A DNA stretch of 64,000 nt from Pandoraea eparura (GTDB lineage: Bacteria > Pseudomonadota > Gammaproteobacteria > Burkholderiales > Burkholderiaceae), in contig NZ_CABPSH010000007.1 in the NCBI RefSeq assembly GCF_902459725.1, forward strand, positions 124,001-188,000, read 5' to 3'. The notes beneath the pieces were generated by a model that saw nothing but the letters and a program-made list of their open reading frames with translations, made no database searches and was not told the origin of the DNA. A program made the position numbers and the translations under genes. Shown in pieces: positions 53,816 to 63,420 of the stretch (position 1 is the first letter of the stretch; every line of letters begins with the position of its first letter).

Positions 53816-55744
53816 TCACTGCGAGCTTATGTGGGGGAAGGTCACGATCAACCGTTTGTCGTTGGCGATCCACAACTGTCCCAGGGCACTTGCGCCGTAG
53901 ATGTTCAGGTGCTGATCATCTAGATAAGCCGGGCGGTCTCGATAGAGTCCTCCCTGCTCGAATTTCGCAAGTTCCGGCGACAGGTCTACCCAGTGCACGT
54001 TGTCGATTGACTTCGCCAGACGCTCGACGATGGCATTTGCCGCCGCCGTTTGCGCGGCCGATGGTCGATGCAGCCGCAGCCCGAGATGCTCGAAATGGGC
54101 CAGGCGAAACGAAGACACCGGTAGCCGGGGAACGTCGGAAACGACATAAACGGGACGCACACGCGCCATGGTCCTCAAGGTGTTCCCGAGCTTTTCCAGA
54201 TAGTCCGGATCGGCTTTCAGGTCGATCATGTTGAGCTGGAACGCCCAGTAAGACACCAGCACGATCGCATCGAATTTCTCATAGTTCGCCTGCACGTACC
54301 GCTTGAGCGCGGCACACGGTTGCCTTGCGAAGTCCGGCAACGTGTTCTCGTCGTAACCGAACACGGGGGAGCAGGAGCTTGCGCTTAGCACCTGCGCCGC
54401 CCATCCCTCATGCGCGCCCACTGCGTCGATGAACGCATTGAGCGACGCCGCGTGCGAATCGCCAGTCACGAGCACCGTCGGCGTAGCCTCGCGCATACCG
54501 CGTATGCATTGTTTGTCGAACGTTCCGTGGCATACATCCTCGCCGTACGATGCGAGTTCTATCGCAGGCGCGCTGGTGTCGAGCCACTTCGGCGTGATGA
54601 CGCATGCTGCCATCAACAGCACTCCTGGTGCCGCATAAAACACGGCAAACGCGCGGCCGAATGACATTGATCGATGCCGGGTGGGCATTTCCACGTAGCG
54701 GTACGACAGCCACGACAGCAGCCCCGTCAAGACCAACACCGATAGTACCCAATTGAGGGGCAGCTCGTACTCGCCCCAGATATAGCGCGCGAATGCCAGA
54801 ACGGGCCAGTGCCACAGATACAGTGAATACGAGAGCAGCCCCACGCGTACCCACCGGACATTGCCAAGCGCACGCCCCACAAACGTGGGGGCTCCAGAAA
54901 GCACATTCGCATGAAGCACCAGCGCGGCACCAACGGTCGGCAGCAACGCTCGCCAGCCCGGATACGGCGTATGGCGATCGATGACGACGTAGGCGGCAAC
55001 GATCATCCCCAGCCCGACGCCCGCCATTACCTCCATGACGCCCCGCCGTTCTCGCCTCACGTCTCTCGGCGCAAGCGCGGTAAACGCCCCGACCAGCAAC
55101 TCACCGAAACGCGACGCTAGCGAGTAATAGCCTTGTGTAGTGCCCCGTCGCACGAGGAACTCACTCACGACGAAGCCAAGCACCAACAGGGCCAGCGTTG
55201 CCCAGAGGACGCTGGCGCGCGACGGTAAGGCGGGAGCGCGGCGCACCCCGCGCGCAATGGCCCATATCGCGAGCAACATGACCGGCCAGGCGAAATAGAA
55301 TTGCTCCTCGACGGCGAGCGACCACATATGTAACAGCGGCAACTCGTCGGCTGCCTGATCGAAGTAGCCACGCTCGCGCGCGAAATAGAAGTTCGCCACG
55401 AAGAGCAGCGTGTAACGGACCGACGCCAGCAGTGACGCGAAGTCCTGCGGCAACAGAATAACCGCCCCGAAGATCAGCGTGGCCGCGAGCACCGTCATAA
55501 AAACGGGCAAAATCCGCCGTACGCGTCGCAAATAGAACCGCGCAAATGAAAACGTGCCACACGCCATTTCATTGGCGAGAATGCCGGTGATGAGAAATCC
55601 CGAGATGACGAAGAAGATGTCGACGCCGACAAAACCGCCGGGCAGCCAGCGGTGATTGACGTGGAACAGGATGACACCGAGCACGGCAATGGCGCGCAGG
55701 CCATCGATATCGGCCCGATAGGCCATCTTGGGAAACTGGGACAT
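53816..55744 (-). CDS. OafA/YrhL-type acyltransferase with C-terminal SGNH domain
   Basis: A 642-residue two-part protein. The acyltransferase-3 membrane domain (YRADIDGLRAIAVLGVILFH; FFVISGFLITGIL; LHMWSLAVEEQFYFAWP) covers about the first 380 residues. A periplasmic SGNH hydrolase-like domain with GDSHAAS and DDQHLN follows. Such proteins O-acetylate surface polysaccharides. ATG 55744 is chosen; ATG 55726 is possible and an upstream TTG is unlikely. Convergent with wbpM, so it is read as the last gene of the surface locus. Confidence 0.88.
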   Translation of the reverse strand: MSQFPKMAYRADIDGLRAIAVLGVILFHVNHRWLPGGFVGVDIFFVISGFLITGILANEMACGTFSFARFYLRRVRRILPVFMTVLAATLIFGAVILLPQDFASLLASVRYTLLFVANFYFARERGYFDQAADELPLLHMWSLAVEEQFYFAWPVMLLAIWAIARGVRRAPALPSRASVLWATLALLVLGFVVSEFLVRRGTTQGYYSLASRFGELLVGAFTALAPRDVRRERRGVMEVMAGVGLGMIVAAYVVIDRHTPYPGWRALLPTVGAALVLHANVLSGAPTFVGRALGNVRWVRVGLLSYSLYLWHWPVLAFARYIWGEYELPLNWVLSVLVLTGLLSWLSYRYVEMPTRHRSMSFGRAFAVFYAAPGVLLMAACVITPKWLDTSAPAIELASYGEDVCHGTFDKQCIRGMREATPTVLVTGDSHAASLNAFIDAVGAHEGWAAQVLSASSCSPVFGYDENTLPDFARQPCAALKRYVQANYEKFDAIVLVSYWAFQLNMIDLKADPDYLEKLGNTLRTMARVRPVYVVSDVPRLPVSSFRLAHFEHLGLRLHRPSAAQTAAANAIVERLAKSIDNVHWVDLSPELAKFEQGGLYRDRPAYLDDQHLNIYGASALGQLWIANDKRLIVTFPHISSQ

Positions 55745-55905
55745 AGAGTCGGTCGGCACGGAATAATCCTGGGATTCTAGCGTATCCGGGAGCGCGTTTT
55801 GTGAGGCCGGGACACGGTGAGCTTGACACTTCGGCAAGCCGAGCTAGCCTTAATGACATCGAGCAAGAAAGACGGCTGGGGCGAAAATGAGACAAGGAGG
55901 TCGCC

Positions 55906-55956
55906 ATGACGAGCCATCCCGCGTTTCCCGCCACGCCCGTGAAGCGCGAACACTGA
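55906..55956 (+). CDS. 16-codon ORF with strong Shine-Dalgarno, in frame with coxM
   Basis: ATG 55906 is preceded by a near-perfect AAGGAGG (5 nt spacing) and encodes MTSHPAFPATPVKREH, ending at TGA 55954-55956. The frame continues open after this stop, through SVTPI, into the ATG of the oxidase subunit II gene at 55972. It could be a leader peptide that couples translation, or an N-terminal extension cut by a nonsense codon. Confidence 0.45.
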   Translation: MTSHPAFPATPVKREH

Positions 55957-55971
55957 TCGGTCACGCCAATC

Positions 55972-57453
55972 ATGGCTGTTCCCATCATCCTGATCGTCAT
56001 CGTCGCCGCCGCGCTCGCCTTCCACTTCTGGAGCCCGTGGTGGCAGACGCCGCTGGCGTCTAACTGGCGCCAGATGGACGACACCCTCACGATCACGCTG
56101 GTCATCACCGGCGTGGCCTTTGTCGCCGTCAATCTCTTCGTTGCCTGGGCGATCTACCGTTACCGCCACCGCGACGGGCATCGCGCTGATTACGAACCGC
56201 ATAACCGGCGTCTCGAAGCCTGGCTCATCGGTATCACGACCATTGGCATAGCCGCCATGCTCGCGCCGGGCCTGTTCGTCTATGCCAAGCTAATCAATCC
56301 CCCCGCCAATGCCCATGTCGTCGAAGTCGTCGGCCAGCAGTGGCAATGGCGTTTCCGCCTGCCAGGCCCGGACGGACGGCTGGGCAGTTCCGACCCGAGC
56401 TATGTCACCGCCGACAACCCGCTCGGCCTGAATCCGAAGGATCCCGCGAACCAGGACAACCGTATCGTCGATGCCCCCGAACTGCATCTGCTCGTGGGCC
56501 AGCCGGCGAAATTGCTGCTGCGCGCAAAAGACGTCCTTCATGACTTCTACGTCCCGCCGTTCCGCACGCGCATGAACATGGTGCCGGGCATGGTCACCCA
56601 GATGTGGCTCACCCCCACGCGGACCGGGCGCTTCGACATCCTCTGTGCGCAACTTTGTGGCGTCGGCCATGCCAACATGCGCGGCGTCGTTGTCGTCGAC
56701 GACAAGCCGGCCTACGACGCCTGGGTCGCCACACTCCCCACCTTTGCTGCACTGCAAGCACAACATGCGGGGGCAGCCACGTCCGACCCACTTGCCGCCA
56801 AAGGCAAATTGCTGGCGCAAGCGAAGGGCTGTGCCGCGTGCCATACGGTAGACGGCTCACCCGGCGTCGGGCCGACCTGGAAAGGACTGTACGGCACGAC
56901 GCAGACGTTTCAGGATGGCAGCTCGGCGCACGTTGACGACGCCTACCTGGCGACCTTTATCCGCAATCCGACTGCACGCGTGCCCAAGGGCTTCGCGCCA
57001 ATCATGCCCAAGCTCGATCTCACGGACGACGAGCTAAAGGCGCTCATCGCGTACATTCGGACGCAGGGTACCGCGCAACCTCCTGAGGCCGCCCATTCAC
57101 CGCCGGCAACACCTGTGCCTGCCGCTGTCGCGCCCGCGCCTCTCCAACCGGTAGCTTTGGGCGCGGCGGCCCAGTCGGCTCCTGCGCAGCCCGCCGTGCA
57201 ACTTGCTCAAAACCCACTGCTTACACCGCGTCCGCCCGCGCAGTACGCGCCGCTGACGCCATCCGGTCCGTCAAGCCCGGACTCGCAGCCGCCGTCTCAG
57301 CCGGCACGCCGGTCGGGGCAAGCGCCGGGACTACCGTTGCAGACCGACCCGAATACGACGGCGCCGCCGCTTGCCATCCCGCCAGCACAGCCCGTCAATC
57401 CGCCGTCGGGCCCCGCGCAGCCGCGCGTGCCGATGATTCGCCCCGTGCCTTAA
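55972..57453 (+). CDS. coxM: Alternative cytochrome c oxidase subunit II with fused cytochrome c (CoxM)
   Basis: A 493-residue protein. Three hydrophobic segments near the N-terminus (about 1-19, 38-61, 84-105). The CuA domain has H190 and CAQLCGVGHANM (C225, C229, H233, M236). A cytochrome c domain with CAACH (287-291) follows. The last 130 residues are a proline- and alanine-rich tail, unusual in length. It accepts electrons from cytochrome c. ATG 55972 has no Shine-Dalgarno; see the preceding short ORF. Confidence 0.9.
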   Translation: MAVPIILIVIVAAALAFHFWSPWWQTPLASNWRQMDDTLTITLVITGVAFVAVNLFVAWAIYRYRHRDGHRADYEPHNRRLEAWLIGITTIGIAAMLAPGLFVYAKLINPPANAHVVEVVGQQWQWRFRLPGPDGRLGSSDPSYVTADNPLGLNPKDPANQDNRIVDAPELHLLVGQPAKLLLRAKDVLHDFYVPPFRTRMNMVPGMVTQMWLTPTRTGRFDILCAQLCGVGHANMRGVVVVDDKPAYDAWVATLPTFAALQAQHAGAATSDPLAAKGKLLAQAKGCAACHTVDGSPGVGPTWKGLYGTTQTFQDGSSAHVDDAYLATFIRNPTARVPKGFAPIMPKLDLTDDELKALIAYIRTQGTAQPPEAAHSPPATPVPAAVAPAPLQPVALGAAAQSAPAQPAVQLAQNPLLTPRPPAQYAPLTPSGPSSPDSQPPSQPARRSGQAPGLPLQTDPNTTAPPLAIPPAQPVNPPSGPAQPRVPMIRPVP

Positions 57454-57613
57454 CTCGGCCTCGCACTTTGTAGACACATCCTCGCAGACGCATCACTACA
57501 GAAACATCGGAAGAAGCACCGCAAAGTCAGCGCCACGAAGCAAGGCTGCACAACACGAGATAGCACAACACTAAACAACACAAATCAGCGCAAAACCCTC
57601 AGGGAGACAAGTC
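57454..57613. other. A/C-rich leader between coxM and coxN
   Basis: A 160-nt spacer strongly biased to A and C (for example around 57560-57590) with few G, little capacity to fold, and ending with CAGGGAGACAAG before the coxN start. It looks like an unstructured leader or a Rho-entry region. Confidence 0.4.
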
Positions 57614-59461
57614 ATGACCGGCGACTCCGACAGTTCCGACAGTGCAGCCCACGCCGGTGGGTACCACGGCGCCCCGCACAGCTTCTGGACGAAGTACGTC
57701 TGGAGTCAGGACCACAAGGTCATTGCGGTGCAATACGCATGCACGGCCATTGCGGTCGGCCTCGTCGGGCTCGTCCTCTCGAACCTCATGCGCATGCAAC
57801 TGGGCTTCCCGGGCAAGTTCTCCTTCATCGACGCCAACCACTACTACCAGTACGTCACCATGCACGGCATGATCATGGTGATCTACCTGCTCACGGCGCT
57901 CTTCCTCGGTGGCTTCGGCAACTACCTCATCCCGCTGATGGTCGGGGCGCGCGACATGGTCTTCCCGTTCCTGAACATGCTCAGTTACTGGGTCTACCTG
58001 CTCGCTGTCATCGTGCTGATGGTGAGCTTCTTCGTGCCCGGCGGCCCGACCGGCGCCGGCTGGACACTCTACCCCCCGCAAGCGATTCTCCCCGGCACGC
58101 CCGGCACCGAGTGGGGCATCGTGCTGATGCTCGTCTCGCTGGCCATCTTCATCGTCGCCGCCACGATGGGCGGCCTCAATTACGTCACCACCGTGCTGCA
58201 AGCCCGCGCCGAAGGCATGACGTTGCTGCGCATGCCGCTCACGGTCTGGGGCATCGTGATGGCCACGGTGCTCGCGCTGCTGGCCTTCCCGGCACTGTTC
58301 GTCTCCGCCGTCATGATGCTGCTCGACAAGACCCTGCACACGAGCTTCTTCATGCCGGCCGTCGTGTCGATGGGCCAACCGCTCGACTATCGCGGCGGCA
58401 GCCCGCTCCTGTTTCAGCACCTGTTCTGGTTCTTCGGTCACCCCGAGGTGTACATCGTCGCGCTGCCCGCATTCGGCATCGTCTCCGATCTCATCAGCGT
58501 GCACGCGCGCAAGAACATCTTCGGCTACCGCATGATGGTCTGGGCAATCCTCGCCATCGGCGTGCTCTCGGTCGTCGTCTGGGCGCACCACATGTTCATC
58601 AGCGGCATGAATCCGTACTTCGGATTCTTCTTCGCCACGACCACCCTCATCATCGCCATCCCCACCGCGATCAAGGTCTACAACTGGGTGCTCACGCTGT
58701 GGCGCGGCGACATCCATCTGACCGTGCCGATGCTGTTCGCCATCGGCTTCATCAGCACCTTCGTGATCGGCGGCCTCACCGGACTCTTCCTCGGCAACGT
58801 CAGCGTCGACATGCCATTGTCGAACACCTACTTCGTGGTCGCACACTTCCACATGGTGATGGGTGTGTCGCCGCTGCTCGTGATTTTCGGCGGCATCTAC
58901 CACTGGTATCCGCTCATCACCGGCAGACGGATGAACGACCGCCTCGGCCAATGGCATTTCTGGATCACGTTCCTCGGCACCTACGCGATCTTCTTCCCGA
59001 TGCACTACCTCGGCATACTCGGCATGCCGCGCCGCTACTACGAGTTCAAGGACTACAGTTTCATCCCCGAGTCGGCACACACGATGAACGCCTACATCTC
59101 GGTGGCGGCGTTCGTCGTCGCCGCCGGGCAATTGCTGTTCCTGTTCAACCTCGCCTGGAGCCTGCGGCACGGCAAGCCGGCCGGCGCAAATCCGTGGCGT
59201 GCGGCGTCGCTCGAATGGCAGACGCCCGACGTGCCACCCGTACACGGCAACTGGGGCCCGACGCCGCCCGTGGTCTATCGCTGGCCTTACGAATACAGCG
59301 TGCCGGGCGACATCGACGACGTCGTCCCGCAGAATCTCGCCCCCGATCCACGACGTCCTGCCACGCTCGTGCACGGCGACTCGGCGGCGCTGCATCGTCG
59401 CGACACGCCACCACCATCACCGCCCAAGTCGCCCAAATCACCCAAGGGAGCCGCACCATGA
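57614..59461 (+). CDS. coxN: Cytochrome c oxidase subunit I (CoxN)
   Basis: A 615-residue haem-copper oxidase core subunit with about twelve transmembrane helices. Haem and CuB ligands are visible in MHGMIMVIYL, FFGHPEVYIVALP (His-Tyr cross-link pair), WAHHMFISG and AHFHMVMG. A hydrophilic C-terminal extension (RRDTPPPSPPKSPKSPKG) follows. It reduces O2 to water and pumps protons. Its stop overlaps the next gene (ATGA). Confidence 0.95.
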   Translation: MTGDSDSSDSAAHAGGYHGAPHSFWTKYVWSQDHKVIAVQYACTAIAVGLVGLVLSNLMRMQLGFPGKFSFIDANHYYQYVTMHGMIMVIYLLTALFLGGFGNYLIPLMVGARDMVFPFLNMLSYWVYLLAVIVLMVSFFVPGGPTGAGWTLYPPQAILPGTPGTEWGIVLMLVSLAIFIVAATMGGLNYVTTVLQARAEGMTLLRMPLTVWGIVMATVLALLAFPALFVSAVMMLLDKTLHTSFFMPAVVSMGQPLDYRGGSPLLFQHLFWFFGHPEVYIVALPAFGIVSDLISVHARKNIFGYRMMVWAILAIGVLSVVVWAHHMFISGMNPYFGFFFATTTLIIAIPTAIKVYNWVLTLWRGDIHLTVPMLFAIGFISTFVIGGLTGLFLGNVSVDMPLSNTYFVVAHFHMVMGVSPLLVIFGGIYHWYPLITGRRMNDRLGQWHFWITFLGTYAIFFPMHYLGILGMPRRYYEFKDYSFIPESAHTMNAYISVAAFVVAAGQLLFLFNLAWSLRHGKPAGANPWRAASLEWQTPDVPPVHGNWGPTPPVVYRWPYEYSVPGDIDDVVPQNLAPDPRRPATLVHGDSAALHRRDTPPPSPPKSPKSPKGAAP

Positions 59462-60093
59462 AGCCCGCGCCGTCCTGGCCGTCCCTGCCACCCGGGGGCG
59501 CGCCCATCGCTCAACCGCCGCGTCGCGCGGCGTCGCAGGTCGCGCTCTGGTGGCTCATGGGCGTGATCGGCATGCTGTTCGCGCTCATGCTCGCGGCGTA
59601 TGTGATGCGCATGAGTCTCGGCGACTGGCGTCCATTGCCGTCGATCAACGCGCTGTGGATCAACACAGGGGTGCTGGCCGCCGCATGCCTGGTGATGCAG
59701 TCGTCGGCCTGGCAAGCGCGACACGGTGAGTTGCGCCGCTCACGCCGCGACTGGGCGCTGGCGGGCGGGCTCGCACTCGCGTTCGTCATCGGGCAGCTTT
59801 GGGTGTGGCATGACCTGACGCTGCGTCACTTCGGTGTGGCCGGCAATCCTGCCAACAGCTTCTTCTTCCTGCTCACCGGGTTGCATGCGCTACATCTGCT
59901 CGGGGGCGGAGTGGCGTGGGCGTGTCTCGCGTCGCATCGGCTCACGCATGCCGCGCGCGCACGACGCCTGTCTTTGACCGCGCAGTACTGGCACTTTCTG
60001 TTTCTGCTATGGATCGTGCTGTTCGCGGCCATCGTCAATCTCACGCCGGAGATCGTGCAGCGACTGTGCGGCACTGCCGCCGTCGGGCCATAA
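59458..60093 (+). CDS. coxO: Cytochrome c oxidase subunit III-like protein (CoxO)
   Basis: A 211-residue membrane protein with five predicted helices in the subunit III fold (GVIGMLFALMLAAYVMRM, LTGLHALHLLGG with the family histidines, YWHFLFLLWIVLF). It is the shorter of two adjacent subunit III-type proteins, the arrangement of the coxMNOP operon of Bradyrhizobium. Confidence 0.85.
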   Translation: MKPAPSWPSLPPGGAPIAQPPRRAASQVALWWLMGVIGMLFALMLAAYVMRMSLGDWRPLPSINALWINTGVLAAACLVMQSSAWQARHGELRRSRRDWALAGGLALAFVIGQLWVWHDLTLRHFGVAGNPANSFFFLLTGLHALHLLGGGVAWACLASHRLTHAARARRLSLTAQYWHFLFLLWIVLFAAIVNLTPEIVQRLCGTAAVGP

Positions 60094-60112
60094 CGCGTCG
60101 AGGAGCGACATC

Positions 60113-60805
60113 GTGAATCCGTCTTCGCCTGCCCCATCCCCGTCGACCGAACTGCCCGCCGGTTGGCGCGGCGTCGTCACCGATTGGTCGGGAGATCGCG
60201 CCGCGTTCCACGTGCCGTGGGGCAAGGCGATGATGTGGATCTTCCTGCTCTCGGACACGTTCGTGTTCAGCAGCTTTCTCATCGGTTACATGACGGTGCG
60301 CATCTCGACGACCGCCCCCTGGCCAAACCCGGCGGAGATCTTCGCGCTCAATGTGAACGGCCATCCGGTGCCGCTGCTGCTCATCGCCATCATGACGTTC
60401 ACGCTCATCACCAGCAGCGGCACCATGGCGATGGCGGTGAACTACGCCTACCGGCGCGATCGCGACAAGACGGCCGCCTGCATTCTCGCTACGGCCTATT
60501 TCGGCATGGCATTCGTCGGCATGCAGGCGTTCGAGTGGACCAACCTGATCGTGCACGAAGGCATCCGGCCGTGGGGCAATGCGATGGGCGCGGCGCAGTT
60601 CGGTGCGTGCTTCTTCATGATCACGGGCTTTCACGGGCTGCACGTGAGTGCGGGCGTCATCTATCTGCTCACGGTAATGCGCAAGGTGCTCAACGGTACG
60701 CTCGAACGACGCGGCAACTACCAGCTCGTCGAGATCGCAGGCCTTTACTGGCACTTCGTCGATCTCGTCTGGGTGTTCATCTTTGCGCTGTTCTATCTTT
60801 GGTAG
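60113..60805 (+). CDS. coxP: Cytochrome c oxidase subunit III (CoxP)
   Basis: A 230-residue membrane protein, starting at GTG 60113 after GAGGAG. Subunit III motifs are WIFLLSDTFVFSSFLIGY, FFMITGFHGLHVSAG and GLYWHFVDLVWVFIF. It stabilises the proton-pumping core. Stop lies 8 nt before the next ATG. Confidence 0.9.
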   Translation: MNPSSPAPSPSTELPAGWRGVVTDWSGDRAAFHVPWGKAMMWIFLLSDTFVFSSFLIGYMTVRISTTAPWPNPAEIFALNVNGHPVPLLLIAIMTFTLITSSGTMAMAVNYAYRRDRDKTAACILATAYFGMAFVGMQAFEWTNLIVHEGIRPWGNAMGAAQFGACFFMITGFHGLHVSAGVIYLLTVMRKVLNGTLERRGNYQLVEIAGLYWHFVDLVWVFIFALFYLW

Positions 60806-60813
60806 GAGGAGCG

Positions 60814-61170
60814 ATGGAATCCTCTGCGACATCCGCACAGCAAGCGTCTGGCGCCAGCGGCGAGCACTCGGGCCAACAGCATTCGGTCAGCCTCTATCTC
60901 AAGGTGTGGGGGCTTCTGTTCGTGCTCTCGACGTTCTCATATCTCGTTGATTACGCCGATCTGCACGGCTACCTGCGCTGGGGGTTGATCCTCGCGCTGA
61001 TGGTGGCCAAGGCCGGCCTGATTGTCGCCGTGTTCATGCACATGCGCTGGGAGCGGCTCGCGCTCGTCTACGCGATCCTGATTCCGCCGCTCGCGTTGCT
61101 GGTGCTGATGGTCCTGATGGCCGCGGAAGCGGACTACACGTTCCTCACGCGGCTGGCGCATTTCCGGTAG
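60814..61170 (+). CDS. Cytochrome c oxidase subunit IV-like membrane protein
   Basis: A 118-residue protein with three hydrophobic helices (LLFVLSTFSYLV, LILALMVAKAGLIVAVFMHM, LVYAILIPPLALLVLMVLM) and the family core K-x-x-x-VxxxFMHMRWE. It matches the prokaryotic subunit IV / caa3 type assembly partner. TAGGAGGAG precedes ATG 60814. Last gene of the oxidase operon. Confidence 0.85.
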   Translation: MESSATSAQQASGASGEHSGQQHSVSLYLKVWGLLFVLSTFSYLVDYADLHGYLRWGLILALMVAKAGLIVAVFMHMRWERLALVYAILIPPLALLVLMVLMAAEADYTFLTRLAHFR

Positions 61171-61195
61171 CGCGCCGATACCACGGCGCGGTGCC

Positions 61196-62128
61196 TCACA
61201 ACAATTCCACCAGCCGCCGGTCGCTCTTGCGGCAGTACTCGGTGCACGCGGTGCGCGCGGCCGTGGCCGCCCCATGCACGAAGAGCGGGGCGTCGGCGCG
61301 TCGTGACATCGACACCACGATGGACGGCGGCGCCGGCTGCAACGGTAACTCCGCGACTTCACCGCTCGCGATCAGATCGTCGACGAACAGCCGCGGAATC
61401 GCCGCGACACCAAAGCCGTCTCTCACCAACTGCACGATCACGGCAATCGACGGCGACCCGGTGATGCGGGTCTCCGAGAGCGGCACGCCGTGCACGCCCG
61501 CCAGTTTCGCCACGATGTCCTCCAGCGCCCGGTGCGGCGCCGTGCCGCGCCCGTAGGTCAGGATCGGATGCTGCAGCACCTGCTTCGCGAGCCCGCTGCG
61601 CGTGTTCGGGAACATGCCCGTGCGCGCGATCCAGTGCACCGGATAGTTGGCGAGCGCATCGCACACCACGCTGCTGTCGTCGCTGCCCTCCACGCGGATG
61701 ATGAGATCGAGTTCGTCCGCGATCAGGCGCCGCTGCAACTGTACCGAGACGTCGACCGTCAACTCGACTTCCAGCGAGGGATAGTCGGCCGCCAAGCGGC
61801 GCAGATAGTGCGGCAGCCAGCTATGCACCACGGTCTCGATCACGCCGAGACGCAACCGTCCGCGCAAGGTGCTTTCGCCCGATGCCGCTGTCTGTAGACG
61901 TCGTGCCGCCTCCACCACTGCCTTGGCATAGCCCAGCAGGTATTCGCCGTTGGGCGTGAGACGAAATTCGCGGCTGTCGCGATCGACCAGCACTGTCTTC
62001 AACTCCTCCTCGAGCGCCTTGAGCCGCTGGGAGATCGCCGCCGGCGTGGCGTGCAGCGCCGCGGCCGTTGCACGGAAGTTGCGCAGCTTGGCCAGCGTGA
62101 CGAACGTTTCGAGAAATCGCGTGTTCAT
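61196..62128 (-). CDS. LysR-family transcriptional regulator
   Basis: A 310-residue regulator. Winged-helix segment FVTLAKLRNFRATAAALHATPAAISQRLKALEEEL at the N-terminus and a periplasmic-binding-type effector domain. ATG 62128 gives the standard LysR start; the in-frame extension is not family-like. Divergent from the DUF1445 gene with a 203-bp shared control region. The effector is unknown. Confidence 0.9.
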   Translation of the reverse strand: MNTRFLETFVTLAKLRNFRATAAALHATPAAISQRLKALEEELKTVLVDRDSREFRLTPNGEYLLGYAKAVVEAARRLQTAASGESTLRGRLRLGVIETVVHSWLPHYLRRLAADYPSLEVELTVDVSVQLQRRLIADELDLIIRVEGSDDSSVVCDALANYPVHWIARTGMFPNTRSGLAKQVLQHPILTYGRGTAPHRALEDIVAKLAGVHGVPLSETRITGSPSIAVIVQLVRDGFGVAAIPRLFVDDLIASGEVAELPLQPAPPSIVVSMSRRADAPLFVHGAATAARTACTEYCRKSDRRLVELL

Positions 62129-62224
62129 GGGACTCGTGGGCCGGGAGCGTGCCCAAAATTTGATCTCGGATCGAGGAAGAAAAAAGCAACGAACCTCGGG
62201 AAAACCCGTGACGTTGTTAAGAAA

Positions 62225-62246
62225 TTCTATACGGTAGCGCGTAGAA
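62225..62246. promoter_or_regulatory. Candidate LysR-type operator
   Basis: Inverted repeat TTCTA (62225-62229) and TAGAA (62242-62246) with a 12-nt spacer, in the divergent promoter region about 97 nt upstream of the LysR start. The geometry is near the LysR-type T-N11-A pattern but not exact. Confidence 0.4.
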
Positions 62247-62331
62247 AAACTCGTTAGCGACAATTTTTTTTTCTTTCTATGCTTCAGCCATCCGATGCCA
62301 CCGTTGCATCCCCCCCAATGCAGGAGCTGTC

Positions 62332-63153
62332 ATGAACCATCCCGCCGTGCTCGACGACCTCGCCTCGCAACGCGACGCCATCACGCCCTTCGCATTCCGT
62401 CAGGCAGTGCGCAGCGGTCAGTTCCGGAAGCCGACCGCCGGTTATTGCGGCGACTTCGCGCAGGCCAACCTCGCCATCCTGCCGGCAGCCCACGCGCACG
62501 ATTTCCTGCGCTTCTGCCAAAGCAATCCGAAGGCCTGCCCGTTGCTGGGCGTGGGCGAGCCGGGGCAATGGCACGTGCCGGCGCTGGGCCGCGAGGTGGA
62601 TATCCGTACCGACGTGCCGGGTTACAACGTCTACCGCGACGGCAAACTCGCCGAACAGGTCGACCACCTCGCCGAGGTCTGGCAGGACGACTTCGTCGTC
62701 TTCGCCATCGGCTGCTCGTTCTCGTTCGAAGGCATGCTGGCGCAGGCGGGCATTGGACTGCGTCACGTGGAAGAGGGCCGCAACGTGCCGATGTATCGAA
62801 CGAACATCGCCAATCAGCGCGCCGGAAAGTTCGGTGGCGAGCTGGTCGTGTCGATGCGTCCGATGAAGGGGGCCGACGCCATTCGCGCTGTGCAGATCAC
62901 GAGCCGGTTCCCCGGCGTACACGGCGCGCCGATCCATATCGGTGACCCGGCGGCGCTCGGCATCGCGGATTTGTCCAAGCCGACGTTTGGCGACGCTGTC
63001 ACCATCCGCGACGGCGAGCTGCCCGTCTACTGGGCCTGTGGTGTGACGCCGCAGACCGCAATCATGGAGGCCAGTCTGCCGATCGCCATCGCGCACCGGC
63101 CGGGCTACATGCTGATGACGGATATCCCGAACGCGTCGCTCGCCGTTTTCTGA
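62332..63153 (+). CDS. DUF1445 family protein (putative hydro-lyase / D-glutamate cyclase-like)
   Basis: A 273-residue cytosolic protein. N-terminal [30 protein letters not shown], then [35 protein letters not shown] and a C-terminal [13 protein letters not shown], all typical of the DUF1445 family. The mammalian relative contains a D-glutamate cyclase domain, but bacterial substrates are mostly unknown. Probably controlled by the divergent LysR regulator and co-acting with the MFS transporter downstream. Confidence 0.82.
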   Translation: MNHPAVLDDLASQRDAITPFAFRQAVRSGQFRKPTAGYCGDFAQANLAILPAAHAHDFLRFCQSNPKACPLLGVGEPGQWHVPALGREVDIRTDVPGYNVYRDGKLAEQVDHLAEVWQDDFVVFAIGCSFSFEGMLAQAGIGLRHVEEGRNVPMYRTNIANQRAGKFGGELVVSMRPMKGADAIRAVQITSRFPGVHGAPIHIGDPAALGIADLSKPTFGDAVTIRDGELPVYWACGVTPQTAIMEASLPIAIAHRPGYMLMTDIPNASLAVF

Positions 63154-63420
63154 TCGCGCGCGACGTGCAATGCAAGGCACCGGGGCATCGCAGCAATACC
63201 GAAAACATCGACGCACGACCTGAAGCACCCGGCAAATTTCACCCAGGCAACCAGCATCACCCAAGCATCACCCGAGCACCAAGTACGACAGAAACACCGC
63301 GCCATGACGGGAGGCGGCAGGGGAACGTTCGCCTGCCGGTGACCGCACACGCCCATCGGAGAGCGCGGCCCGAGGGCACATCACACGGCAAGTCACGACA
63401 TCACCGGAGCCTTTTTTCTC

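Noticed and set aside
55954-55956. TGA before coxM as a selenocysteine codon
   Set aside because: No selenoprotein function fits a subunit II N-terminus and no SECIS-like hairpin follows.
57599-59395. A 598-codon minus-strand frame rich in His, Asp, Glu and Arg over coxN
   Set aside because: Antisense to a conserved oxidase subunit; the composition is the mirror of membrane-protein codons.
57739-59457. A plus-strand frame reading through coxN into coxO in the coxO frame
   Set aside because: Only the part from 59458 codes for a real protein; the upstream part is an out-of-frame reading of coxN.
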